In this document: in pieces, positions 11,801 through 22,923 of the stretch
Numbering within the stretch: the stretch's first letter is position 1
How the letters are laid out: each line of letters opens with the position of its first letter
From: Caenorhabditis remanei
Taxonomy: Eukaryota > Nematoda > Chromadorea > Rhabditida > Rhabditidae
Length of the DNA stretch: 64,000 bases
Assembly: GCF_010183535.1 (NCBI RefSeq)
Contig: NC_071333.1
Location: forward strand, 8,554,587-8,618,586
Direction: 5' to 3'
Made by a program: the position numbers and the translations under genes
The notes under the pieces: model-generated
What the model was told of the DNA's origin: nothing
Databases searched by the model: none
The model's input: only the letters and a program-made list of their open reading frames with translations

Positions 11801-14800
11801 TACGGTAAGATATAAGAGTAATTGGTGGCTTGAGAGGAATTTCTGAGAAAAAATCTCGTGACGATGAGTGAAGTAATCCCATAATTATTCATAATCAACA
11901 CTCAAACCTGTTGACACTGGCAAGTGCAAGAGCATTGTATATCTTGTTTTGCTTCTCACTGATATGATGTGAAGTGACCGCAGTGTTCTTTGTCAGGAAG
12001 TCTAAAAGGGAAAGTTCAGATGCAATCAGACGTCCATTATCTCTCTCACCATTCGACAGGAAGTCGGCATTGTACGAATTCGACACACTCGCCAATCTTG
12101 ACTGCATTCTCGGGCTGTGACGATCACGTTCTCGTTTTGGACAATGTTGAGGGGTTGTGGCAGTGGATAAGACATCATTGAACACGTCTCTGAAACATAA
12201 ATTTTTGATGAAGTCAAAAATATCGACACTAGAAAAAACTAGATAAATAATAACAAAAGTAATGTTTTGGTTGTTGGACTTCTCCAGACCAAACTATTCT
12301 ATAAAACTATCTCACCTCAAATCTTTTCTCATTCTTGTGTTGAACAATCGGAATAGTTCAGCAAACTCAACAAGAGTCAATGGCTTCTCTTGAAACTCTT
12401 TGCCGGAAGGACCACTCAAACCAGAAACTTGAATCGACATTTGACCGGAACTGCTAATGGATCCGGAATTTGGAGTCTCTCCGCCTCGCGATCTCCATGA
12501 CTTACAAGATCTTCCTCCAACAGAGCGGCCTAAATGTTCAGCGTCATAAAATCATAAAATCACACCTTTGATAAGAGTTGCAACATTAAAAAATCATAAA
12601 ATGAACATAATTGTTTTCAAAAATGTACATTTTCCTCCAAATTGCCAATGACACTCACCTCCATAGGAACTGCTAGTTGGAGTTCTTGACCTTGGAGTGT
12701 AGATACTATCCAGATCTCCTGCATCACTATTAGCTGGTTCACCACGTGGTTTCAATAAGTATCCTGGTGAGTTTGGACCAGGTGGACCGGATTGAGATGA
12801 TATTTGAGATTTGATGGATGGTGGTCGGACAAGTGGGGAATGTGGTTGAGGGGATTGAGATCTGCTACCTTCACGAGATGCACCACGGAGTTTCTTTTGC
12901 ATTGCATTTTTCAGATTTTTCAGCCTGAAATATCATAATCTATGATGTCATTACCGTAGTCATAAAATAATGCATATAAGACCCCTACTGAGGACCGGAT
13001 CTTCAGTTAGAGAGTATATGCTAATACCATAAACTTGACTACTTCCCGCAATTTCCAACAGAACGTACCTGCTCTTTGCACCTCCGGGCTCACTGGATAA
13101 CGACGAGTCATTGGGTCGTGTAGCACTTGTATTCGTTTGACTCAGCCCTAAAAGAGTGAGGGTTACCGAAACATTTTGCATAATAAAGTGATCAGGAAGC
13201 GCTTTATAACACAGTGTTGAATGTTGATACGGTGATCGAAAAACCTAAAAGTGGGCGGCCGATAGAGTTCACGGCAATAACGAGAAGCACAGTTTTTATG
13301 ATTATGATGTTCATCTAACCTCTCCTCAAATATTATTTCACTGCGAGCACACCAAAAAATAAAAGACACGTGCGTACAGGTTGGAAGCATGGAGAGAGAG
13401 AGGGGAGAAAAAAGCGAAACAAAAATAACATAGATAACACTTTATGGTTTTTTTTCTCACTTGGGCTGCAAAGCGCGAACTGTCACCAAAACAAAAAAAC
13501 AAACCAAAGCCTTTCCAACGCTCAACCCGCCCACCAAATGCCTGAAGTGCTTCGAATGGTCGTGGTCCACAGTTGGCTTCTCCAGTGATTTCGTATAATG
13601 AAAGATACACGTTCTTGATCCACAACATACGACGATCTGGATATTTCTGTTGACCTTGGAGACTTCGAACCACCTAAAAACATTGTTGTGACCTGGACTA
13701 TTTTTTTAAATTCCCTACAGATTGTAACCCGTTTGTCCAGAATTGAGCAATTTGTTGAGGAGCCAGGAAGTAGATAAATTCATTATCAGAGAGCAATTGA
13801 CCATGACTGACTTTCCAACAACTGACCGGAACTGACATTTCTTCTACGGAATGACGCCGGTAAATAGCCTAAAATAAGTTTTCTCGATTGTTTCATCATT
13901 TCATTTGTAGTCTCTCACCTCAATGTCAATATCATAACTATCAACAAGTTCCACTCCCTTCACAACACTCAACTTGAGTTCTCCCTCTTCTACACCAACT
14001 CCTCCAGTTCCCGGAGTTCTTCCAGATGGCATTGGAGAAGCTGAACCTCTTCCGGAATCAAGTGGTTGAAGATTTGAAACCGAAACTTTGGCAAGCACGT
14101 CCTGAAAATTATAGGTTTATCTCCGCTAGTCATCAATCTCCCTCTTCCTCTTTTTCGCTTCCTCCTCAACTTTTTTCTCTTTTTTTCGTCCAAAATCTAA
14201 AAGTAAAGAAATCTCACTTTTTCCTTGGGGTCCTTGTTTACTGAGTATGAAATCTTATGCCAATTGATTTGTCCACAGCTGGGATCTAGACGAAGCAGAC
14301 ATAAATTGCTTCGGCCTGAATCTGGTTCATAGTGGATGACGGTTGTTCCGTGTTGAAGACGTTGAATTACGTCAAGATCAAAGGTCAGAGTATCAAGAGG
14401 GATAAGAGCCACTCCATGAGATGATCCACGGACCACTTGCACTGGTTCGTAGGCTGAAATGAGTTCTGAGAAATGAACACAGTTGGTTTGTAAACTTATG
14501 GAATAGACTATGGAGCTCATAAAATGTTCACTCACTTTTAGCTTCTTTTTCTTTCTGTTCACGCTCATTTTGTGGAATTTGAGTAGTTGCTATTGCTTGG
14601 TCTTCTAATAACTTGATCATGGTTCGACTGTGACGATGGAACAGCTCCAAATTGTCAAGAACTAAAAAATAAACGTATTTTAAACAAACATTATGCAACA
14701 TTTTTTCATACCAATAGCCACCAAATTGATCTTATCGGCATTCAACAATCCACCGACTCCAATTCTCGATGAGAAATGGTCTTCTCCATTTGGATCACTC

Positions 14801-16737
14801 ATGAATTCAAGTTTCTGTGTTTCTCCTTCCTGTCCAATCACAACAATATTTGGCAAGTCATTGACAATGGCATAGAGATCACGTAAAAAGATTCCGAAAA
14901 ATGGAATGACACGAGATTGAGGCATTCGAAGAGCTCTTTGGACTGCATTGATGTACGCTTGGGATGGGAGAGCTTGATTGGCAGGTAGCAGTGTTTCGCA
15001 TAGCTGAAAACTATTACAGTAATTGAAAATGTAATGTTAAACTTCATACCGAGTCGAATTGTGACTTTTCCTCTTGTCTCAAAGATAGCCAGAATGGTCT
15101 CAACTTCTCACTCTTTAGTCCCATCAGAACTTCCACAGCAGCATTAAAATTTCCAATGTTCCAACATGTTTCAACAATTCTCAAAATAGCTGTCAAAGCG
15201 ACTTTTCGGTCATCATGAGTTGGTTGGCTGACAATCACATGAGTTATCCATGATGATACCTCAGAAAGTCTCTTCACAAGATTTCGCACTGGACTTGGAT
15301 TTTCTGATACTGGAACAGAAGTGAGGTCGCAGCTAACGTAACGGACATAGTCCATAGGCTGGATCGAGTAGAAAAGTTGATATTCGGTAGAAGAAAGCTG
15401 GAAAGCAACTTCTTCAGGAAAATGAAGAATGTACTGTAGTCGTTCGAGTTCGAGTCGGAACAAGGTGATTGGTTCTTCATTTAAAATGAATCCGGCTGTG
15501 GCTGATTGTGTTGACGAGGTAGAATCACTACGCGACGTTGCTGAAACAAATTCCAGTTAGTTTCAATTCTAGATGACCTTTAGTGTCCATCCACTATATT
15601 TTTGTTGACCCTCTCTACCCTCAGCATTTCTCTGAAAAACAACTAACAATCAGTTGGCTATTCGATCCCAGTTCTCTCCGAAAACCAAAAATTGTGTGAC
15701 TTCTTGCTATGGAGCAATTAGGGTTTTGAATTGTGCTCTTGGTATTGTGTTGCAATTTCGAATCTCGAATCTCTAGTTTTCTCTATTTTTCTTCCATTCG
15801 GTCAATGTCTGCTTGTGATTTTGTGAAAAAGGGAAACATGTCGGAAGAAGGGGTGTGTTGTATGCATATCTGTTTTTTCCGTGACTCGGCACATTCTTAG
15901 CCAAAAAATGGAAGCAGAAAAGAAGAGGCAAACAAAAATTGCTTCCATGAAAACGAATTGTTGGTTTGAAACACAAGAACGTTCTGAGACACTAACAGAT
16001 ATACACACGTTTTGGTGCAATAGCCCGTTATCGGGCGACCCCAACCGAATTATTTGAGCGGCAAACTTGCACAACCGAGAAGACGACAAAAATGGCTTGT
16101 GCTTCACAAACAATTCGATTTGAGCTGATTCGCTAAAGATTTCTTTGTGAATTTTTTGGGCTCTATATTTGGTTTTACGAATTTTCAAGGATTAGTAGAT
16201 TTAGAAAAAAAGACAACTTTTCAAATTAGAAAGTTAAATAGTTTGATATTGGTAATAGAACTTTGGGATACTGTAGCATCAAACTTCTACCGATTTAGTT
16301 TCCCTCGGCTGTTTCAGTATTTCGTAACTATCTAAATGTAAGTGCATCTAATCTTTTCAAAAGTCCATCGTCAAAAAGTTATTTTTAGTGACAAGCCTTC
16401 CATCCGGATATCTACATTTCCATCTTGAAACGTTTCAAAAAAGCGAAAAGAAAAGACAGAAGCTCAATGCCGAACGAGATAACAAGTGGAACTTTTTTCA
16501 TATAAAAAGTTAGATATCCGCTTTGACATCCGTTTTTTTTTCAGCTGCCTACATACTGCATCTTCATCCTTATGGGATTCAAACCACAAAAACACAAAGT
16601 CCATTTTTATATAAAGAACACTTACCCAATTTACAGACATACACCAAAAGACTGTCTGGATTAGGTGGAATTTCAGGCTCCTCATGATCGTGAGACTTTC
16701 CGAGTGCATGAAGCAGACGGGACACAACAGATGTCAT
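2879..16737 (-). CDS. plc-1: Phospholipase C-epsilon with RasGEF and RA domains
   Basis: About 31 exons join in phase to roughly 2,090 codons. From N to C: start exon 16626-16737 ([14 protein letters not shown]); RasGEF/CDC25 domain (15540-14536; [31 protein letters not shown]); PH-like region (14453-13069); EF-hand region (12529-8849; [12 protein letters not shown], then [11 protein letters not shown]); PLC X domain (9076-7307) with the catalytic [20 protein letters not shown] and SIENH motifs; acidic X-Y linker (6850-6625); Y domain (6578-5757; [26 protein letters not shown]); C2 (to 5383); RA1 (4956-4423) and RA2 (3611-3301); last exon 2879-3075. The enzyme cleaves PIP2 to IP3 and diacylglycerol, responds to Ras/Rap through the RA domains and can activate Rap-type GTPases. 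The domain order is diagnostic of PLC-epsilon. All catalytic motifs are intact. Weakest junctions: donors at 4423 and 3981 and the choice of acceptor at 14453 or 14465. Confidence 0.93.
3115..3175. repeat. Intronic inverted repeat, 12-bp arms
   Basis: Arms 3115-3126 (GGTGGTTGGAAA) and 3164-3175 (its exact reverse complement) flank a 37-base loop in the penultimate plc-1 intron (3076-3300). The transcript of either strand could form a 12-bp stem. Confidence 0.75.
7656..8848 (-). other. plc-1: Long plc-1 intron with a GC-richer block
   Basis: This intron interrupts the X domain between SSSEMYRQ and VLLTGC. About 8,010-8,300 is clearly more GC-rich than its surroundings and open in several frames on both strands. 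It has no convincing exon signals. A regulatory element is possible. Confidence 0.45.
10462..10965 (+). CDS. Nested 82-aa protein with a CaaX-like C-terminus
   Basis: Two exons on the strand opposite plc-1: 10462-10623 (54 codons, starting [10 protein letters not shown]) and 10879-10965 (28 codons plus TAA). They are joined by an intron with a GTGAGT donor and TTCTTCAG acceptor, phase 0. The product is hydrophilic and acidic at the start, with a charged probable helix ([16 protein letters not shown]) before the tail DACCSIQ. The last four residues, CSIQ, fit a CaaX box: Cys, two roughly aliphatic positions, then Gln, which farnesyltransferases accept. The cysteine just before it could be palmitoylated. 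This suggests a lipid-anchored membrane protein, but that is inference. I recognise no family. The frame is open upstream of the ATG, so an upstream start cannot be excluded. Confidence 0.62.
11105..11110 (+). terminator. Poly(A) signal of the nested gene
   Basis: AATAAA on the plus strand, 140 bases after the TAA of the nested gene and before the neighbouring plc-1 exon at 11158. Confidence 0.5.
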
Positions 16738-17582
16738 CTTACTTTCGTGAGGCATGATTTAGGCATAATAATGGTAAAAGGGAATAATATAGTTCGGTTT
16801 TCAATATTAGTGTGCCGCTTGTTTTTCTTTGTGACGAAATTTGAAAAACCAACAGATAAGATGGCACCCGTTTCAGGAAAGCAAAAATTTTTGACTCAGA
16901 TCTACTAGAAGGCGGGCGGCAGATAAATGGGCAAAAAAAAAAGAAAAAAGAAGAAGACGAAGGAGGAGGAGGAGGAAGAAAGAAAACGGAGGCATCTTGG
17001 ATCTTTGCGTGCTTTGCGTTGGCCGCACTGGAGTCAGAATTCCCCTTGAGAATTGCGTTCATATTTTTCAGTTCGCACTGATTGGTTAGGATATTGGAAA
17101 TAAAGAAAAAAGTAAGAAAACATGGATTATTCATCAGTCGACTCCGTTCTAAAAAAACAATTCAAAACGATTCAAATAGCCGGAATGTTTGAATTTCCAG
17201 CGTGATTTAAAAAAATTGAAGACAATCTACTTGCTCGTTAACATGAAAGAACGTAAAAACTGTTGCATAACTTCATTGGTGTTTGACTGATAAAACTTTC
17301 CGTTCCTTCCTATAGACTATCAAAGAATGACTAATGCCTGTTAACATTTGCTCTATCGGAAGTGATTACAAAAAAGGGTGTGCACTTCAATAAATTTTTT
17401 ATTCGATTAGGTTTCAACTCGTCAAAAATTATTTTACCTCACGGACGTCAACTGTTATTGTGAAATCTAACGTTGCTCATACTGTCATATGTAAACACTC
17501 AGAGATTTTGTTATTTTTTTTCATGTTTCTCTATTCTATTATAAAATATATTCTAAGTAACTGAAACTGAAATTAAACTTAC
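16738..17582. promoter_or_regulatory. plc-1: Region upstream of the proximal plc-1 start
   Basis: No exon is visible here. A polypurine run on the plus strand (about 16928-16988: A-rich, then GAA/GGA repeats) lies 190-250 bases upstream of the first ATG, giving a pyrimidine-rich tract on the plc-1 sense strand. It is the likely promoter of the short first exon, by position only. Confidence 0.4.
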
Positions 17583-17658
17583 GGTGTATATACGCTGGGA
17601 TGGTACGTTTTGTCAAACGTCTCGTTTTCAGCACGCCTTTCAGAGTGTCCCAGTTCAT
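17583..17658 (-). CDS. plc-1: Alternative first exon of plc-1
   Basis: ATG at 17656-17658 opens 25 codons (MNWDTLKGVLKTRRLTKR, then TIPAYIH) and leaves one base before a perfect GTAAGT donor. The phase (1) is exactly that required by the plc-1 exon at 15540, giving a proline at the junction. The exon at 16626-16737 ends in the same phase, so the two look like mutually exclusive first exons with separate promoters. The basic residues could aid membrane association. No other function is visible. Confidence 0.6.
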
Positions 17659-18842
17659 CGCATTTTAGGTAATATCATTAACAATGAATACTGTAACATA
17701 TTTCGGTGAACAAATGAAAAAGACGAAAGATGATGAGATTAAGAAAATAATCTGGTGAAAACGAACGCGGAAAACATAAAAACTTAGACACGTAGTATGT
17801 ATGTATATGCCCTATCATGACGATATTGATGTTTTCGCCTCAAGTTTTATCCTTTCTAGAAGAAAAGTGACAGTTTTCCAAAGAGAGGAAAAAGAGCAAG
17901 AGAGGTGATCATGAACGTGTGAATCATTGTTGCCATTCGGTCTGTTGCAACTGATAGTAAAAAACACTTTCTGTGTTTTCTTTTTCAGAAATGCACGTGA
18001 GTTCATTTTTTCATAAATTGAAACATATTTATGTTTCAATGACTCCTCAATGATTCATATGTTTTTTTTTCGAAATTCCGTTAAACCTATCAGATATCTA
18101 TACTATCTATTCAATAACAAAATGAGAAAACTTGTCTTGAGCAGAAATGAAGGTATATCAATTTTTGACCACACACGATGCTAATCATCTGGGAATATTT
18201 GTAGTATTTAACTGGTAAATGATAGTTAAAAAAAGGAGGTATGAAAAATAAAAGCGAGTTACCGATTATACAACTGTGATGTGACTGTGATGACGTCCAC
18301 CGAGAAACATGGGGTGTGAATTTAACTTGAATTTGCATTTAGACGGATTTCAAAATCACAAAAAAGTCAACATACATGTTTTTCGATAGAGATCTTTAAA
18401 AAATTTTCGAATCAAATACTGGAAGTGAAATAGGAAAAATAAACAAATTTTTGATATTATTCAACAGTGAAAGGGGAAGAAGAATGATTCATAGATTACT
18501 AAAACTATTGAGGGAATTATCAAACTGTGCTACTATTTGAAAAGTGACGGCTGATAAAAAAGTGCGCTTATACTGAATAAAATTGATATATTTTGTTTTT
18601 AATCTAGGTTCAGATATAATGCAGTCTTGAAATATTTCTTAGAACAAATCAGGGAAACGATAAGAAAAAGTAAGAATGCGACCCCTTTCCCGAAACCCAT
18701 TACACCACTCCCCCCTTCTATTGCAATCCAAATGAACCTGAATAGTTTTTGTAATAGGGTCATTATCATACTTGGCAGTTTAGTTCGAATCAAGAAGGGC
18801 AAAGTTCTTACGTAACTATCATGGCCCCCGCCAGTACTGACA

Positions 18843-21800
18843 TTAAGAGAAACTGGTAAAAGAAAAGAGGAAGAACGTACAGACGGTCGCTTCGGTGTGC
18901 GAACGATGCATTGACTGGTTGAGACTCCGCTGGATTGAATTGCTAGCAGAATTTTGCATAATCTCCCATAATGTCATTGATATCGATTTCAGTGCATTAT
19001 ACGATGGCGCTGCAATAATATAAAAGGATACGGCGTTTTAATATATAAGGTTACACTTTTTGAGCACTTTAAGGATTTTATATGAAAAATTTTGAATTTT
19101 GAAAAAAAAGAACGTGATAGGCAGAAAGTGAGTACTTCCGAAATTTTAGAAGGAGATTGAAAATTGAAAATTCTGAACGTTGATCAAGAGACGAAAAGCA
19201 AACTACATAGTTGCTGTTTTGAAATTTCACTTACCAATGAGTTGCCACTTGGTTCCACGGAATTCAAGCAGCAATTGATGCTTGCTCACTCCTCCACCAA
19301 CTCTCCACTGTTGTAGGGTAGACGCGTGTTGTCTTTTCAGTACAAGTTTTGTTGATCCGTCTAGTAGACACAATTGAGCAGATGATAGGCAGAGAAGTCG
19401 TAGAGTCTGCGGACAAAACCACTATTAGAAAGCGAGAATACAAACTGTTCTTGCAAATGATATAAAGTTAACTGAAAAGGTTTGAAAACCAAATGTTCAA
19501 TGCGAGGGATTGGAAACACCATGAATGGGAGACATGGGTGAAAAGACTACATGCGGTTGATTCTTCTTCTAATAGAATTCTTACAGAATAAAAGACAAGC
19601 GGTGAGAATAAGAAAAAAAAGAACATCAAAATGACGGGAGATTGAAAAATAAGAAAAAATTGAGAACGACGCAATTATGCGTTAACGCAACACATGAGCT
19701 TTGAGAGCTTTCAAGATGTCGCCTGATTCTTTTTCTTGAACGACACCGAGAATGTGTCGAGGGATACTCTCAAAAAAGTAAACAAGTTTTGAAGACCATC
19801 AGAAGTCACAGACGATTGAATGATAGGTAAATAAGTGGATGGTAGACGAAGTTTCTCGAAAGGTTGTGGTCACTTGAACATGATTAAAATAAGTTTTTGA
19901 AGGTGTCGGATTGTTGTCTGACCTCCGAAAACATGAAATTGAAGTTAGAGACACAGACAAACAGAAATACGTGAAATGTGTTCCGACAAAAAAGTTGTCC
20001 TACTGTTTGTTCTCCCGAATGCCCGGTATGGAATCAATAACCTGGTAACTAATTGGCTGAGTCATGTCACAATGAAATGGCTAAATAAAAAATGCCTAAA
20101 GTTGAAATTGAAATGGCCAACAATATTTTGTTGGGGAAAACGGTAAGGATACACCAGGACTTGAAATAAGAAAAACGTTTGGAAAACCGGAAAACAAACA
20201 AATATTTTGATACAAGTAATAAAAGGAATGTCAAGACTAGGAATATTTCTGAGAAAAATCAGTTCATCAAACGAGAACAATTTGCAAAATGTTTTTGAAA
20301 CAGTTTGCCAGAAGGATTAACAAAAGAAAAATCAATTATCTGGTCGCAAAGATTGTTTAAAACCTGGAAGGATCCAAAATAACCTTTCAGAATGTTTTTC
20401 GCTACCTATATCTGTTCAAACGATGTTTTCGAAATGAAACTAATTGTGCAAAGAAAGATAGTTACGAGAGAGTGGCCTAGCCGATGTTTGAAGTGAGGAG
20501 TCTGCTAAGAACAAAGCCACAGAACAATGCGTCTCCTCGCACAATCACTATAAGATACGCTAGTGGGGGGTTAAACTCGAGTGCGTGTCAATATAACGCA
20601 CTATCACTCCATTTGGCAAGCATTTTTTCGAAAATTTCGAAATAATTGTTGTTGTGAAAATTTAAAAACAAAGTGAACCGTAAGCAAAGGATCTAGTCAA
20701 AACATTCACATGTAACTTGGTTTTCTACAATTCGGAAGTACGAATAATAAAGTGTGGAACACAACTAGTCAGTTTCAAAACTGTACTTTCTCGAAACAAT
20801 CCGCATGAAATAAAGAGAACAGAGGAATAGTGAAAAACGTAGAGGGTCGAGTACACTGTTTGTTCAACATTCTGATTTGTCTCCGGCTTAGGAAACAAAA
20901 AGTTAGACAGTGTTTAGAAATGAGAAAACTGGATGAAAATGAAAGGTCACGGAACATTGAACAACAACTTTTTCTTCCTTAGTCCTTTTCAGTTTCTAGA
21001 AACATAAACAAGGAAAAAATGAATAACAGTCGGAGAATGAGAAACAATATGAAAATTGAAAATGAATGAAAAAAGGAAAAATTGCGCAACCGCAAACTCA
21101 CTTTTCGAAGAGTTCGGCCGTGGAGTAATTCCTTGACTTGAAAAACCTTACAACCGAATGCAGCTAGTTTTTTCGCGGTCTGAAAAAGGATTCTTGTGTA
21201 TATAGACACTGTGACTAAGGTTCGAACAGCGTAAACCAATAAATATGTTGTAGGGACTCGTAAAACTGAGATTTCAACTCTTTAGGAAAGGTTATACGGC
21301 TTTTGTGAAGTCATAAAATAACGAAATGGAGAAAAACGTTTGAGCAGGTGTAAAAATGGTATCAAACATTGAAAATTTAACGTTGAAGGGTCTAAAGAAT
21401 AATACAAACGCTTTCACATAAAACTGCAAATACCGCCGAATTAGTTTTTGCAGTTTTACGCGAGCAACTTTTAATCTTGTCTTTTCCCAGGAATATTAAT
21501 TGGTTCCACTTCCCCAACCAACCTGAATGTACAATTTTTTCATTCCAATCTCGCTCTCGTATACTTGACTGTGGAATAATTTACGTTTTCTATCCTGGAA
21601 TTGGAATTGGATAAATGTTGAGAAAAAAATTATAGGTTTTAGGAATTACCTTGACAAGTTTGATAGTTCTACGATCTCCACGTAGATCAACTGGAAGACA
21701 TTGGGCTTGCATCTGGAATATAAAGATTACAGAGTGAAAAAAAAAGATAATGGATGATAAAAACTGATTGGATGAAAATTAACAAACCTCCTCTGACATC

Positions 21801-22660
21801 AATCCATCTGTATTAGTGATACATCTCAACAGTGTGGGAGTTCTGGATCTATGTTGAATCTCCTCAACTACCGATTGAGCTCTACTTGCATTTGCAGATT
21901 CATTTGGAAACCTTGGTGGTGTGCAATACAGATTCTGATCAACTTCCCACGGAGTAACCATGATTTTTTGAGCGAGATCTCTTATCCGACCTATTAGAAT
22001 GTATTGTCTGACACGGCAAGTTGGCATTACTTACCAAATTGTCCTTTCAATAGATGCCTCCTGATTGTCTGAGTTCTTTTGTTACTTGGCCATTGTTCTT
22101 CTACAGACAATTGAATACTTGCGAGATAAGCAGCCTCTTCCTTCGGGCACGGTAAGCTTCCGGATATCACTTGGTCTTGGAACTGAAATGAAAATAATTT
22201 ATGACTAGTCTTCAATTTTAATGTTCAGTACTTTGAAAATTACAACTTTTTTACCAGATTTCGGTTTGACCATTTTGTCAAGTAATTTATGGTCAATCAA
22301 ATAGTCAATAGAGAACAAAACACTTCTGCAATCATCACTTTCGTTTCGTGAAAAATTCAAAGAATCTCCGACACGTGAAATAATAGAATTGCAGTAGCAG
22401 GTGAATTGGCAAAGATGGTTTTTGAAACACTTTTCGTATTCGTTTTCAACTGTCCAATAGTCAAAGACGAAAAAGTTGGTGGTAGATGGCAATTGTTGAA
22501 TAAGTTCCCAAATCTTCTTTTCGTCATGGTGAATTGTTAGAATAGTATAATATGGGTTGACATGTTTCTTTTCTTGGTTAGGATTCAGCTGGGATTTCTT
22601 TTTCTTTTTTGTCTTTATATTAAATTTTTGAATAAAATTATCAAAAATAGTAGAAAGCAT
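18843..22660 (-). CDS. Talin-like FERM module (C-terminus of upstream gene or separate gene)
   Basis: Exons in phase: 22232-22660 (left part uncertain), 22035-22182, 21788-21990, 21650-21712, 21523-21594, 21102-21179, 19235-19406, 18843-19009 (stop TAA). The protein resembles the talin FERM head. The end of F1 is SVLFSIDYLIDHKLL and KKVVIFK. F2 has EEAAYLASIQL, RKLFHSQ, and KKLAAFGCKVFQVKE. F3 (PTB-like) has LRLLCLSSAQLCLLDG, QQWRVGG, HQLLLEFRGTKWQL and a closing helix SMTLWEIMQ. FERM modules bind phosphoinositides and short peptide tails at the membrane cortex. As a stand-alone gene from ATG 22658-22660 it gives about 443 residues. A GC donor near 22958 in the upstream gene joined to an acceptor before SVLFSIDY would instead fuse it in phase to the ankyrin/ARM protein. 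The final exon also holds a strong GTACGT donor before its stop. Confidence 0.66.
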
Positions 22661-22858
22661 AATACATATATTGGTAGTGGGGTAATATGAAAATGAAAGG
22701 AAAGGAAGAGTTCCGTCACTGCTGTTTTGACTTTGGAGAAAAAACAAATAGTTGTCCTCTCGAAGGAAAACAACCAAATATAGAAGCTTCAAACAACCAT
22801 TCGAACAATATGCACTGGCTTATCAGTATAACACGATGCCTTCTATTCATATCATATT

Positions 22859-22864
22859 TTTATT
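22859..22864 (-). terminator. Poly(A) signal of the ankyrin/ARM gene
   Basis: AATAAA on the minus strand, 60 bases past the TAA at 22924-22926. It supports real 3' end formation before the FERM exons, at least for one isoform. Confidence 0.5.
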
Positions 22865-22923
22865 ACACAAAAATTGATAAAATACAGAAATATCATGACA
22901 AATTCAAAAAGTTATGGACTCAA

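Noticed and set aside
13148..13166. Possible intron between FIMQNVS and GLSQTN in plc-1
   Set aside because: Removing it breaks the reading frame. Left in, the frame is continuous and matches both neighbouring exons.
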